Source: an uncultured Flavobacterium sp.
GTDB lineage: Bacteria; Bacteroidota; Bacteroidia; Flavobacteriales; Flavobacteriaceae
Direction of reading: 5' to 3'
Assembly: GCF_946220915.1 (NCBI RefSeq)
Contig: NZ_CAMIHH010000125.1
Span: forward strand, 1 to 8,329
DNA: 8,329 bases
The position numbers were made by a program, and so were the translations under genes. Below are positions 1 to 7,165 of the stretch, in pieces (positions within the stretch are counted from its first letter, which is position 1; every line of letters begins with the position of its first letter). The notes beneath the pieces were generated by a model. That model ran no database searches and had not been told where the DNA came from. It saw nothing but the letters and a program-made list of their open reading frames with translations.

Positions 1-567
1 ATCATTATGGAGGTGTTCATCAACAAGATGCGACGACTGAAAGGTATTCGCAAACTCATCCTGATCGAAGAAGCCTGGAAAGCGATTGCCAAAGAGGGAA
101 TGGCCGAATACATCAAGTATTTGTTTAAGACTGTCCGCAAATTCTTCGGAGAAGCGATTGTCGTTACGCAGGAAGTTGACGACATCATTCAATCGCCTAT
201 TGTGAAAGAAAGTATCATCAACAACTCCGACTGTAAAATCCTGCTTGACCAGCGCAAATATATGAACAAGTTTGATGACATCCAGGCGATGCTGGGACTT
301 ACGGATAAAGAGAAAGGACAGGTGCTTTCTATCAATATGAACAACGATGCAAGCCGGCTTTATAAGGAGGTATGGATAGGCTTGGGTGGTACGCACTCGG
401 CAGTCTATGCCACGGAGGTTAGCCTCGAAGAATATCTCGCATACACTACGGAGGAATCCGAAAAGATGGAGGTGATGCAGCTCGCATCTGAACTGGGCGG
501 CAATGTAGAGCTTGCCATTAAGCACATTGCTATGCAAAGGCGTGATCAGCAACTCAATAATAATTAA
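1..567 (+). CDS. traG: TraG conjugation ATPase (VirB4-like), C-terminal part only
   Basis: The reading frame is open from the first base, so this is the last 188 residues of a protein whose family members usually exceed 800 residues; the N-terminal part and Walker A lie outside the window. It should be the cytoplasmic ATPase that powers assembly of, and transport through, the type IV secretion channel. The Walker B strand is visible as LILIEEAW (about residues 19-26, ending in the catalytic acidic pair), followed by the VVTQEVDDI segment typical of VirB4/TraG ATPases (the VTQ motif that senses nucleotide). The C-terminal region (LLDQRKYMNKF, then MLGLTDKEKGQVLSI) matches the usual end of Bacteroidota TraG proteins from memory. 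It stops 19 bases before traI, in the order known from CTnDOT. Identity is secure from motifs plus neighbours; only the missing 5' part limits the call. Confidence 0.93.
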   Translation: MIMEVFINKMRRLKGIRKLILIEEAWKAIAKEGMAEYIKYLFKTVRKFFGEAIVVTQEVDDIIQSPIVKESIINNSDCKILLDQRKYMNKFDDIQAMLGLTDKEKGQVLSINMNNDASRLYKEVWIGLGGTHSAVYATEVSLEEYLAYTTEESEKMEVMQLASELGGNVELAIKHIAMQRRDQQLNNN

Positions 568-586
568 TAATCAAATTTTTTTAACA

Positions 587-1219
587 ATGAAAAAGACAAT
601 CTTTATGGTGTATGCGGCGCTCATGCTTGCCGTCGCACCTTCCGCTAACGCGCAATGGGTGGTTACAGACCCTACCAATCTTGCTTCAGGCATTTTGAAC
701 AGCGCCAATGAAATCGTACAGACTTCATCTACTGTGAGCAATGTAATCAAGAACTTTAATGAGGTCAAGAAAGTCTACGAGCAGGGCAAGGAGTATTATG
801 ACAAGCTGAAGGCAGTAAGCAACCTGGTAAAAGATGCGCGTAAAGTCCAGCAAACGGTTTTGCTGGTTGGTGATGTGTCCGAAATGTATGTTACGAATTT
901 CGGCAAAATGATGAACGATCCGAATTTTTCCCCGCAGGAATTGACGGCAATCGGCAACGGGTATTCGGCGCTCCTTAATGAAAGTACTGAACTGCTGAAA
1001 GAACTCAAACAGATCATCACTGCCTCTGACCTCTCCCTCAACGATAAGGAACGTATGGATGTTATTGACCGCGTATACAGGGATGTGAAGGAATACCACA
1101 GCCTCGTACGCTACTATACCAACAAGAACATATCGGTCAGCTATCTGAGGGCTAAAAAGAAAAACGATACCAAAAGGGTACTTGAGCTTTACGGGACTGC
1201 TAACCAAAAATATTGGTAA
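587..1219 (+). CDS. traI: TraI, secreted conjugal transfer protein (DUF4141, VirB5/TrbJ-like)
   Basis: This 210-residue protein begins with a clear signal peptide: MKK, a hydrophobic stretch (residues 5-17), and a probable cleavage after SANA at residue 22. The mature part is mostly helical and polar, opening with WVVTDPTNLASGILNSANE, a signature I associate with the DUF4141 TraI family and with TrbJ/VirB5-like proteins (periplasmic or pilus-tip-associated components). A longer frame runs upstream to 512, but that start would overlap traG by 56 bases and put 25 residues before the signal peptide, so ATG 587 is chosen. There is no Shine-Dalgarno site, only an AT-rich upstream stretch, which is normal in Bacteroidota. 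It sits between traG and traJ, three bases from the latter. The name follows Bacteroides nomenclature and is unrelated to the F-plasmid TraI relaxase. The VirB5 analogy is inference. Confidence 0.88.
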   Translation: MKKTIFMVYAALMLAVAPSANAQWVVTDPTNLASGILNSANEIVQTSSTVSNVIKNFNEVKKVYEQGKEYYDKLKAVSNLVKDARKVQQTVLLVGDVSEMYVTNFGKMMNDPNFSPQELTAIGNGYSALLNESTELLKELKQIITASDLSLNDKERMDVIDRVYRDVKEYHSLVRYYTNKNISVSYLRAKKKNDTKRVLELYGTANQKYW

Positions 1220-1222
1220 GCC

Positions 1223-2218
1223 ATGGAATGGAACAATCTGCACGAAGTCCTCCGTTCACTTTACGATGATATGATGCCGCTTGCCGAAGATATGGCGGTA
1301 GTAGCTAAAGGAATTGCGGGATTGGGAGCCTTGTTTTATGTGGCTTTAAAGGTCTGGCAGGCTTTGAGCCGTGCCGAACCGATTGACGTATTTCCACTGC
1401 TACGCCCGTTTGCCCTCGGTCTGTGCATCATGTTCTTTCCTACGATAGTGTTGGGAACTGTCAATGCTGTCCTAAGCCCGGTGGTAACGGGAACCCATGC
1501 AATACTCGAAGACCAGGTGCTTGACCTTAACGCGCTTCAGCAACAGAAAGACCAATTGGAATACGAAGCGATGGTGCGCAATCCCGAGACGGCCTATCTG
1601 GTATCCGACGAGGAATACGATAAGAAGCTGGATGAATTGGGTTGGTCTCCTGCCGACATTGGTACAATGGCAGGGATGTACATGGACAGGCAGGCCTACA
1701 GGGTAGAAAAAGCTATCAAGGAATGGTTCCGCAATTTGCTCGAAATACTATTTCAGGCGGCAGCTTTGGTTATTGATACCGTACGGACGTTTTTCCTGAT
1801 TGTCCTTTCCATACTTGGCCCGATAGCCTTCGCGATTTCAGTCTGGGACGGCTTTCAGAGCACGCTCACGCAGTGGTTTACGCGGTATATCAGCGTGTAC
1901 CTGTGGCTTCCTGTTTCCGATCTCTTCAGTTCGATGCTTGCAAGGATACAATCCCTGATTTTGGAGAGGGATATAGAAATGTTGTCAGATCCAACTTATA
2001 TACCCGATACCTCAAATACAGTGTATATCATATTTATGATAATCGGCATTGTGGGTTACTTCACTATCCCAACGGTTACAGGCTGGATCATTCAGGCTGG
2101 CGGGGCAGGAAACTACACACGCAATGTCAACCAGGCTGCGATGAAGACCGGAAACATTGCAGGGGCCGGTGCCGGTTCAGCAACGGGCAATATTGGCGGC
2201 AGGTTAATAAATAAGTAA
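1223..2218 (+). CDS. traJ: TraJ, polytopic inner-membrane channel protein (VirB6-like)
   Basis: This 331-residue protein is predicted to be the multi-span inner-membrane platform of the secretion channel, the counterpart of VirB6/TrbL. Hydrophobic segments are visible at about residues 24-47, 61-88, 172-207, 222-240 and 267-292, separated by a hydrophilic loop of about 75 residues (95-170) rich in charged residues. The segment FFLIVLSILGPIAFAISVWD (about 190-209) and the WLPVSDLFSSM motif (about 228-238) are typical of the Bacteroidota TraJ family. The tail after residue 293 is rich in glycine and alanine (GAGAGSATGNIGG) and probably flexible. It starts three bases after the traI stop, so translation is probably coupled, and is followed 20 bases later by traK. 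Length and position agree with CTnDOT TraJ. Confidence 0.92.
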   Translation: MEWNNLHEVLRSLYDDMMPLAEDMAVVAKGIAGLGALFYVALKVWQALSRAEPIDVFPLLRPFALGLCIMFFPTIVLGTVNAVLSPVVTGTHAILEDQVLDLNALQQQKDQLEYEAMVRNPETAYLVSDEEYDKKLDELGWSPADIGTMAGMYMDRQAYRVEKAIKEWFRNLLEILFQAAALVIDTVRTFFLIVLSILGPIAFAISVWDGFQSTLTQWFTRYISVYLWLPVSDLFSSMLARIQSLILERDIEMLSDPTYIPDTSNTVYIIFMIIGIVGYFTIPTVTGWIIQAGGAGNYTRNVNQAAMKTGNIAGAGAGSATGNIGGRLINK

Positions 2219-2238
2219 AGAATTAATAAGTATAAAAA

Positions 2239-2862
2239 ATGGAATTTAAAACGCTAAGAAATATTGAAAACAGCTTCCGGCAGATCCGCCTTTATGCGAT
2301 TGTTTTTGCTTCCCTATGCCTTGTTGTTGTAGGATACGCTGTGTGGAAATCCTACAGTTTTGCCAATCAGCAAAGACAGAAAATTTATGTGCTGGACAAT
2401 GGCAAATCCCTGATGCTTGCGCTATCGCAGGATGCTTCCATCAACCGCCCGGTCGAGGCAAGGGAGCATGTCAGGAGGTTCCACGAGCTTTTCTTCACAC
2501 TTGCTCCCGATAAGAGTGCCATCGAAAGCAATATGGCCAGGGCATTTAACCTTGCCGATAAAAGCGCCTTTGACTACTATAAAGATTTATCAGAAAAGGG
2601 ATACTACAGCAGGATAATTTCGGGCAATGTGCAGCAACGTATAGAGGTGGATAGTGTCGTTTGCAACTTCGACAGCTATCCTTACGCGGTGCGGACTTAT
2701 GCTAAACAGTTCATTATCCGCTCAAGCAATGTAACGAGGCGCAACCTGATTACTTCCTGTTACCTGTTAAACTCCGTGAGGTCGGACAATAACCCTCAAG
2801 GCTTTAACATCGAAAAGTTTGCGGTAGTGGAGAATAGGGATATCGAAGTCATCGAACGCTAA
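2239..2862 (+). CDS. traK: TraK, bitopic inner-membrane assembly protein (VirB8-like)
   Basis: This is a 207-residue protein with a short cytoplasmic N-terminus, one transmembrane span (about residues 17-36) and a periplasmic domain, the layout of VirB8-type nucleation factors of type IV secretion systems. The opening MEFKTLRNIENSFRQIRLY and the central HELFFTLAPDKSAIESNM segment match the Bacteroidota TraK family as I know it. The length is normal for the family. It lies between traJ and a small unrecognised gene, with an AT-rich leader (taagtataaaaa) directly before ATG and no Shine-Dalgarno site. The role is inferred from family membership and gene order; the VirB8 equivalence is established for the family in general terms. 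Confidence 0.92.
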   Translation: MEFKTLRNIENSFRQIRLYAIVFASLCLVVVGYAVWKSYSFANQQRQKIYVLDNGKSLMLALSQDASINRPVEAREHVRRFHELFFTLAPDKSAIESNMARAFNLADKSAFDYYKDLSEKGYYSRIISGNVQQRIEVDSVVCNFDSYPYAVRTYAKQFIIRSSNVTRRNLITSCYLLNSVRSDNNPQGFNIEKFAVVENRDIEVIER

Positions 2863-2873
2863 ATCTCTTCGTC

Positions 2874-3305
2874 ATGGAGCAGCAATTTGATTTAGACGCC
2901 TTCACAACAGCACTGACCGATAAAGGGTACGACAGATATTTCGTCACGCAGGCTGATTATCCTGGCAAGCTTAAAAACAGCATCAGCAATTTTTTGGATG
3001 CCTGCGCTAACGGCAAAGACAAACAGCTCTTCCAAAATATACTGCCATTGAACACCTACCTCGAATGGAATGGTGAGGACAAGCCAAAAGTCAGTTGCCA
3101 AATGTGGGTAAGATATGAAGATGGCAAATTCAATGTCCAGAAAATGGCAATTGAAAGGACAGACCAGTATGGGAACTCAATTAAAAAATCAGAGCTGACA
3201 AACCTGACAACCGCTTCGGTCCCGACCCGGAAGGAGGCTCTCGCCTTAGTATCGGAAACACCTAAGCAGCAATTGACTACCCGCAACAGGAGATTTAAGC
3301 TGTAA
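2874..3305 (+). CDS. Unrecognised 143-residue cytoplasmic protein within the tra operon
   Basis: I do not recognise this family. The protein has no signal peptide and no membrane segment. It starts MEQQFDLDAF, contains a probable helical region to about residue 58, then a probable beta-rich part (LEWNGEDKPKVSCQMWVRY, about 63-81, then DGKFNVQKMAIER), and ends in a basic tail (TTRNRRFKL). The -FDLD- opening and the pattern of small beta strands recall, faintly, the DUF3945/DUF4099 proteins carried by Bacteroidota mobile elements, but the resemblance is too weak to name it. It begins 11 bases after traK and ends 20 bases before traL, so it is almost certainly co-transcribed and real. In the canonical CTnDOT order traK is followed directly by traL, which makes this an extra cargo or accessory transfer gene. 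Confidence 0.82.
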   Translation: MEQQFDLDAFTTALTDKGYDRYFVTQADYPGKLKNSISNFLDACANGKDKQLFQNILPLNTYLEWNGEDKPKVSCQMWVRYEDGKFNVQKMAIERTDQYGNSIKKSELTNLTTASVPTRKEALALVSETPKQQLTTRNRRFKL

Positions 3306-3325
3306 AAACCGACAATAATTATGGT

Positions 3326-3610
3326 ATGGAAAAATTAACAGTAACGATGGACAGGTATTTTGCGAGGATGGATGAGCGTTGTAAGGCCCTGCCAAACAGG
3401 ACGCAGCGAAAATACACCTTGTATTTCTTCGCAGCATATTTCGCGCTCACCGCCGGTGTACTTATTCAGGTATGTTATGAGGTAGGGACTTCCCGTGGTA
3501 ATATGATCATCGACCACATAGAAAACCCTGTCCTCAAAAAATTAGAGAACGCTGCAATTCGGGACACATTATCAACAATCCTTAAAAACAAGATTTATGA
3601 AAGAGAATAA
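3326..3610 (+). CDS. traL: TraL, small single-span membrane protein (DUF3989-like)
   Basis: This 94-residue protein has a hydrophilic, partly basic N-terminus (MEKLTVTMDRYFARMDERCK), one hydrophobic span at about residues 30-50 (LYFFAAYFALTAGVLIQV) and a polar C-terminal half. Its size, topology, the DRYFARMD/ NRTQRKYTL elements and its position directly before traM fit the TraL family of Bacteroidota conjugative elements. The exact role of TraL is not well established; it is presumed to be an accessory inner-membrane component of the channel. The 3' end overlaps the start of traM by 14 bases in another frame, which points to translational coupling. The weak point of the call is the short length, so it relies partly on context. 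Confidence 0.82.
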   Translation: MEKLTVTMDRYFARMDERCKALPNRTQRKYTLYFFAAYFALTAGVLIQVCYEVGTSRGNMIIDHIENPVLKKLENAAIRDTLSTILKNKIYERE

Positions 3611-4910
3611 TAACAAAAGCCGGGTTGTCCGCGTGACGCAAGGCACCGTGCCAAAATCCGCTGACCTACAGCAGGACAATGCACAAAGCAAATCAGAAAA
3701 GCTCAAGAAACCTATCATATTTGCCCTTATGGGAGCTGTTTTTCTTGGCTGCATGTACCTGATATTCAAACCATCCTCCGATAAAAGCGAGACCGTTACT
3801 ATCGGGCTGAATGATGCGGTGCCACAGGCAAGTGATGAAGCAATGCCGACCGATAAGGGAAAGGCCTACGAGCAGGAGATGCTTGAAGAGAAAAATCAGG
3901 AAAAACGAAATGCGCTGACGACACTTTCCGATTACTGGACAACCGAAGAGAAAACGGATGCATCAGCTGAAAGCCCCGATGACACTGTGGAAAGTGAATC
4001 CGCAACCAATAATCCCGGAAACACGGCTGTAAATAGCTATCGCAGTATGCAAAACACACTGGGATCTTTCTACCATGACAATAATTCTGAGACAATGCAG
4101 TTACGGAAACAGCTTGATGAACTCAAGGATAAGCTGGCAGAAAAAGATGTGCCAAAGCCGGTAACCGTTGACGATCAGTTGGCATTAATGGAAAAGTCAT
4201 ATCAGATGGCAGCTAAATATCTTCCAACCGGAATCGCGGCTGGCGAAACAGATAATGCTGATGCTACCACGTCGGGTAGTAATGAAAAAGCGCATTTTAT
4301 CGCATTTACCCCTGCAAGGAAAAAGGTTGTATCTGCACTGTATCGCGAACCGACTGATAGCGCATTTATAGCTGATTGGAGCAAATCCAGGAACAGGGGC
4401 TTTACCACCGCCGGCACTCTTGCCCAGGCACCACAACCCAAAAACAGTATAAATGCATGCATACACGAATCCCAAACGGTGATAGGCGAAACCGTTGTCC
4501 GCTTAAGGTTACTGGAAATTGCCAAGACACCGGCTACTACGTTTCCAAAGGGAACGCTTTTAACTGCCAATGCAAAATTTCAAAATGGCAGGTTGCAATT
4601 AAAGGTTAGCTCGATAGAGTTTGAGGGTAACATCATACCTGTAGATATAACGGTCTACGATCTGGACGGGCAGCAAGGCCTGAATGTTCCTTATTCCCCT
4701 GAAATGAACGCTCTTACCGAAATGGCGGGCAATATGAGCCAGACCGGAGGTACTAGTGTGATGCTCACGCAAAATGCAGGACAGCAGGTAGCGGGCGACC
4801 TTAGCCGGGGCGTGGTTCAGGGTATATCCGGCTACTTTTCTAAAAAGGTACGGACACCCAAAGTAACCTTAAAGGCAGGCCATCAGGTCTTCTTAGTGTC
4901 GAAAAAATAA
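3597..4910 (+). CDS. traM: TraM, envelope-spanning core protein (VirB10-like)
   Basis: This 437-residue protein has the architecture of the VirB10/TraM group: a polar cytoplasmic N-terminus, one transmembrane span (about residues 38-57, IIFALMGAVFLGCMYLIF), a long low-complexity acidic linker (about 60-160), a short predicted coiled coil (about 165-184, LRKQLDELKDKLAEKD), and a conserved C-terminal domain from about residue 285 (CIHESQTVIGETVVRLRLL, then PKGTLLTANAKFQNGRLQL) ending at HQVFLVSKK. VirB10-type proteins link the inner-membrane ATPase platform to the outer-membrane pore. The C-terminal part matches the conjugative transposon TraM family. It starts inside the end of traL and is followed 12 bases later by traN, the expected order. 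Confidence 0.93.
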   Translation: MKENNNKSRVVRVTQGTVPKSADLQQDNAQSKSEKLKKPIIFALMGAVFLGCMYLIFKPSSDKSETVTIGLNDAVPQASDEAMPTDKGKAYEQEMLEEKNQEKRNALTTLSDYWTTEEKTDASAESPDDTVESESATNNPGNTAVNSYRSMQNTLGSFYHDNNSETMQLRKQLDELKDKLAEKDVPKPVTVDDQLALMEKSYQMAAKYLPTGIAAGETDNADATTSGSNEKAHFIAFTPARKKVVSALYREPTDSAFIADWSKSRNRGFTTAGTLAQAPQPKNSINACIHESQTVIGETVVRLRLLEIAKTPATTFPKGTLLTANAKFQNGRLQLKVSSIEFEGNIIPVDITVYDLDGQQGLNVPYSPEMNALTEMAGNMSQTGGTSVMLTQNAGQQVAGDLSRGVVQGISGYFSKKVRTPKVTLKAGHQVFLVSKK

Positions 4911-4922
4911 TGTTGAACTAAA

Positions 4923-5828
4923 ATGAATAAAGCAATGAGAAGTAATTTTAATTTTTTGTGGGCATTTGCCCTGACAGTCCTGTTAGCAATGCAATCATAT
5001 AGCCAGGTCTGCACCGAACCACAACTTAATCTGGGAAGGATAGAATCCTACCTCGTGGAGGTAACCTACGATAAAACAACGCACATTATTTTCCCCGACG
5101 CCATCCGCTACGTGGATCTGGGCAGTGACCTCCTGGTCGCGGGAAAAGCGGAAGATGCCGAAAATGTGCTCCGTGTAAAAGCCTCAGTACGGGATTTTTG
5201 GTCTGAAACAAATTTCTCGGTTATCACAAATGAGGGACGCTTTTTCAGCTTCGATGTGTATTACAGCCCCTGCCCGGATGCTATGAGCTACGATTTACTG
5301 ACCATGCAGAAGGCAGTCGGAAGAACAAAAAGTAATGATGTGCTTTTTGAGGAGATGGGCAGCAGCTCGCCGTCATTAGCCGGCCTGCTTTTGGAGACCA
5401 TCTATAAAAAGGACAAACGCATTATAAGGCATATTGGGGCCAAGAGTTTTGGTATCCAGTTTATCCTGAAAGGTATTTACATACACAATGGAAAATACTA
5501 TTTCCATACAGAAATGAGGAACCGGACCAATGTGCCTTTCCAGATCGATTTTGTGAATTTCAAGATAGTAGATAAGAAGATAGCAAAGCGCACTGTAGTA
5601 CAGGAACGTCATATAGAACCATTGCGCACGTACAAGCCCCTTGCTGACATCCCGGGACAGAAAACGGAACAGAATGTATTCCTGCTTGACCAGTTTACCA
5701 TAGCCGATGACAAGGTGCTGATGATTGAAATTTTCGAGAAGAACGGTGGCAGGCATCAATCATTGCAGGTAGAAAATTCGGATCTGATCAAAGCCCGTTT
5801 GATTGATGAAATGCACCTGAAATTTTAG
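4923..5828 (+). CDS. traN: TraN, periplasmic/outer-membrane core protein (DUF4138, VirB9-like)
   Basis: This is a 301-residue exported protein. The signal peptide has a hydrophobic core at about residues 11-22 and a probable cleavage after SYS at residue 27. The mature protein contains the pattern ESYLVEVTYDKTTHIIFPD followed by IRYVDLGSDLLVAGKAE and LRVKASVRDF, which are hallmarks of the DUF4138/TraN family; the -THIIFP- segment is the part comparable with VirB9/TrbG. The protein should form part of the core complex with TraM (VirB10-like). Two starts are possible, ATG 4923 and ATG 4935; both give a workable signal peptide, and the first is used because it follows an AT-rich leader (gttgaactaaa) and keeps a positive N-terminus. 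The length is normal. Confidence 0.92.
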   Translation: MNKAMRSNFNFLWAFALTVLLAMQSYSQVCTEPQLNLGRIESYLVEVTYDKTTHIIFPDAIRYVDLGSDLLVAGKAEDAENVLRVKASVRDFWSETNFSVITNEGRFFSFDVYYSPCPDAMSYDLLTMQKAVGRTKSNDVLFEEMGSSSPSLAGLLLETIYKKDKRIIRHIGAKSFGIQFILKGIYIHNGKYYFHTEMRNRTNVPFQIDFVNFKIVDKKIAKRTVVQERHIEPLRTYKPLADIPGQKTEQNVFLLDQFTIADDKVLMIEIFEKNGGRHQSLQVENSDLIKARLIDEMHLKF

Positions 5829-5854
5829 TGATCTAATAAAGCAAAAGCAAGAAT

Positions 5855-6415
5855 ATGAAAAAATATATCTATATCGTGATGCTTGTTTTATCAGGAATCA
5901 CAACGGTACAGGCGCAGCGGATGCTGCCTAAGCAGAAAGGAATTGAGGTCAGCGCGGGAATATTGTCACACGGTAAAATCGGCGATGACTATTATATCAG
6001 TGCAATGATGACCGTTAATGGAAAGAACGGCAATTACCAACTTTGGGCGTTGGAATACACCCACCAATATCACGATTACAAAAACCTGCGCATACCGCAG
6101 GAAACGTACTGCGCAGAGGGTGGATACAGCTTCTTCTTATTGGGTGATGCGCTTAAGAACATCACGCTGAATTTTGCTGTAACGGGCGTGGTCGGATATG
6201 AGACCATCAACCGGGGTGAAGCAATGCTTTACGATGGTGCGAAGATAGTGAGCGAAGATAATTTCATCTATGGGGCTGGCGGCCGCCTTACTTTTGAAAC
6301 GTATCTGTCAGACCGTTTTGTATTAATCCTGCAAGGACGTACAAAAATCCTGTGGGGTACAGATATGGAACAGTTCCGTCCGTCGGCAGGTGTAGGATTA
6401 CGGTTTAACTTCTAA
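5855..6415 (+). CDS. traO: TraO, predicted outer-membrane beta-barrel transfer protein
   Basis: This 186-residue protein has a signal peptide (MKKYIYIVMLVLSGITTVQA, cleavage probably after residue 20) and a mature part made of alternating polar and aromatic residues with strands such as YYISAMMTVNG, YQLWALEYTHQY and FVLILQGRTKILWG. It ends in VGLRFNF, a terminal phenylalanine pattern typical of outer-membrane barrels inserted by the BAM machinery. Bacteroidota TraO proteins have this size and place, directly after traN. It probably contributes to the outer-membrane end of the conjugation channel; the precise role is not known to me. The gap to traN is 26 bases and to traQ 9 bases. Confidence 0.88.
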   Translation: MKKYIYIVMLVLSGITTVQAQRMLPKQKGIEVSAGILSHGKIGDDYYISAMMTVNGKNGNYQLWALEYTHQYHDYKNLRIPQETYCAEGGYSFFLLGDALKNITLNFAVTGVVGYETINRGEAMLYDGAKIVSEDNFIYGAGGRLTFETYLSDRFVLILQGRTKILWGTDMEQFRPSAGVGLRFNF

Positions 6416-6424
6416 AACGGAAAA

Positions 6425-6877
6425 ATGATGATAGCAATATTAAATAAATTCAGAACAGCGCTACTGCCATTATCTGTATTCCTGACAATCTTCGCGGCTT
6501 CGTTTGCGTCAGTGTCATGCAGCACAAATGATGAACTCAAAATACAAAATAGCTTTCCATTCGAAGTGCTTTTAATGCCCGTTCCATCAGAAATTGCCAA
6601 CGGCCAGACCGTAGAAATCCGCTTTACTATACAATCGACTGGGAACTATTCAGGCACGCAATACTTCCTGCGCTATTTCCAGTTTGAAGGAGATGGCACG
6701 TTACAGTACTTTGACGAGCCACCGTACCTGCCCAACGACTCGTACCAACTGCCTGCAGAGCAATTCAGGTTGTATTATACGTCAACTTCCATCGAATCGC
6801 AATCTTTCGATATTTGGATTTCTGACAATTTAGGCAACGAAAGGCAGTTAAGCTTCCAATTTAATAGCAGCGATTAG
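6425..6877 (+). CDS. traQ: TraQ, DUF3872-type lipoprotein, last gene of the transfer operon
   Basis: This 150-residue protein starts with a hydrophobic signal sequence (about residues 12-31) ending in SVSC, so Cys32 is a likely lipidation site; the -3 position is Ser rather than the usual Leu, but Bacteroidota lipoboxes are relaxed. The mature part has the features of DUF3872/TraQ: an early FPFEVLLMPVPSEIANGQTV, EIRFTIQSTGNYSGTQYFLRYFQFEGDG and a late FDIWISDNLGN, suggesting an immunoglobulin-like beta sandwich. The start could be ATG 6425 or the adjacent ATG 6428. It is immediately followed by an intrinsic terminator, which makes it the end of the operon. The primase gene traP, normally between traO and traQ in CTnDOT, is absent. 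The function of TraQ in transfer is not clear. Confidence 0.87.
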   Translation: MMIAILNKFRTALLPLSVFLTIFAASFASVSCSTNDELKIQNSFPFEVLLMPVPSEIANGQTVEIRFTIQSTGNYSGTQYFLRYFQFEGDGTLQYFDEPPYLPNDSYQLPAEQFRLYYTSTSIESQSFDIWISDNLGNERQLSFQFNSSD

Positions 6878-6885
6878 TCGCTTGG

Positions 6886-6916
6886 TACCCCGGAATACTT
6901 TCCGGGGTATTTTTTT
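6886..6916 (+). terminator. Rho-independent terminator of the tra operon
   Basis: Ten perfectly complementary bases (TACCCCGGAA at 6886-6895 with TTCCGGGGTA at 6900-6909) enclose a four-base loop (tact) and are followed by seven T residues (6910-6916). It begins nine bases after the traQ stop codon. There is no matching A-run on the upstream side, so it should act on plus-strand transcription only. This cleanly separates the transfer operon from the regulatory region that follows. Confidence 0.93.
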
Positions 6917-6940
6917 GTAACTATTTCTTTAACAGAATCG

Positions 6941-6971
6941 TTGTATAAAATCACAGACGTTGCTATCTTTG
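6941..6971 (+). promoter_or_regulatory. Candidate Bacteroidota primary-sigma promoter
   Basis: TATCTTTG at 6964-6971 matches the Bacteroidota -7 consensus TAnnTTTG exactly, and TTG at 6941-6943 sits 20 bases upstream, at the spacing expected for the -33 element. Transcription would start near 6976-6980. The promoter lies 25 bases after the tra terminator and directly in front of a highly structured stretch without a clear gene, so it is the best candidate for driving the putative RNA and possibly the response regulator gene downstream. It is assigned from motif and spacing only. Confidence 0.62.
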
Positions 6972-6975
6972 CTGT

Positions 6976-7165
6976 AAATATAGAAAACAATCTTAAAGTG
7001 TTTTTGCTTTAAGTCTCGACATTGAAAACTGGTAATTTTTAAAGACCGCGAGACGATAAGTAGGAACGCTCACGCTATTGGCGTGGGCGCTCGCTTATTC
7101 GTGGTCGGGCATACCAGTGCCTCAATGCCGGTAAGTGTTGTGGCCTGCGCCATACTTTTTATGGC
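6976..7165 (+). ncRNA. Putative structured RNA (family not recognised)
   Basis: No convincing protein frame covers this stretch, yet it is full of nested inverted repeats. In order: a hairpin CTTAAAG/CTTTAAG (6992-6998 with 7007-7013); then a long fold closed by CATTGA/TCAATG (7020-7025 with 7122-7127), inside it ACTGGTA/TACCAGT (7028-7034 with 7112-7118), GACC/GGTC (7044-7047 with 7103-7106), ACGATAAG paired with 7094-7102 with one bulged T, and a terminal nine-pair stem (7067-7075 with 7081-7089, one G-U) with loop tattg; then GCCATA/TATGGC (7149-7154 with 7160-7165). The stems are ordered and non-crossing, as expected of one folded RNA. The strand and 5' end rest on the promoter just upstream. 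The 3' end is unknown because no terminator is visible; it may instead be a long leader of the downstream gene. It could also act as DNA secondary structure. Confidence 0.5.

Noticed and set aside
512..586. Upstream extension of traI to an ATG at 512
   Set aside because: It would overlap traG by 56 bases and place 25 atypical residues before a well-formed signal peptide; ATG 587 is the natural start.
725..1243. Long minus-strand frame opposite traI
   Set aside because: It is an antisense shadow of a gene with clear family features and has no independent signals of expression.
4202..4570. Overlapping minus-strand frames opposite traM
   Set aside because: Several open frames stack here opposite the traM linker; none resembles a known protein and traM is well supported.
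6992..7130. CRISPR array
   Set aside because: The repeats are inverted and nested, not direct and evenly spaced, and no cas gene is present.
6976..7165. Retron-type RNA or group II intron fragment
   Set aside because: No reverse transcriptase gene lies nearby and I see no intron domain V-like or msr/msd-like pattern.
7149..7165. GCCATA/TATGGC hairpin as an intrinsic terminator
   Set aside because: The stem is short and AT-containing and is not followed by a T-run; the T residues lie mainly in its loop.
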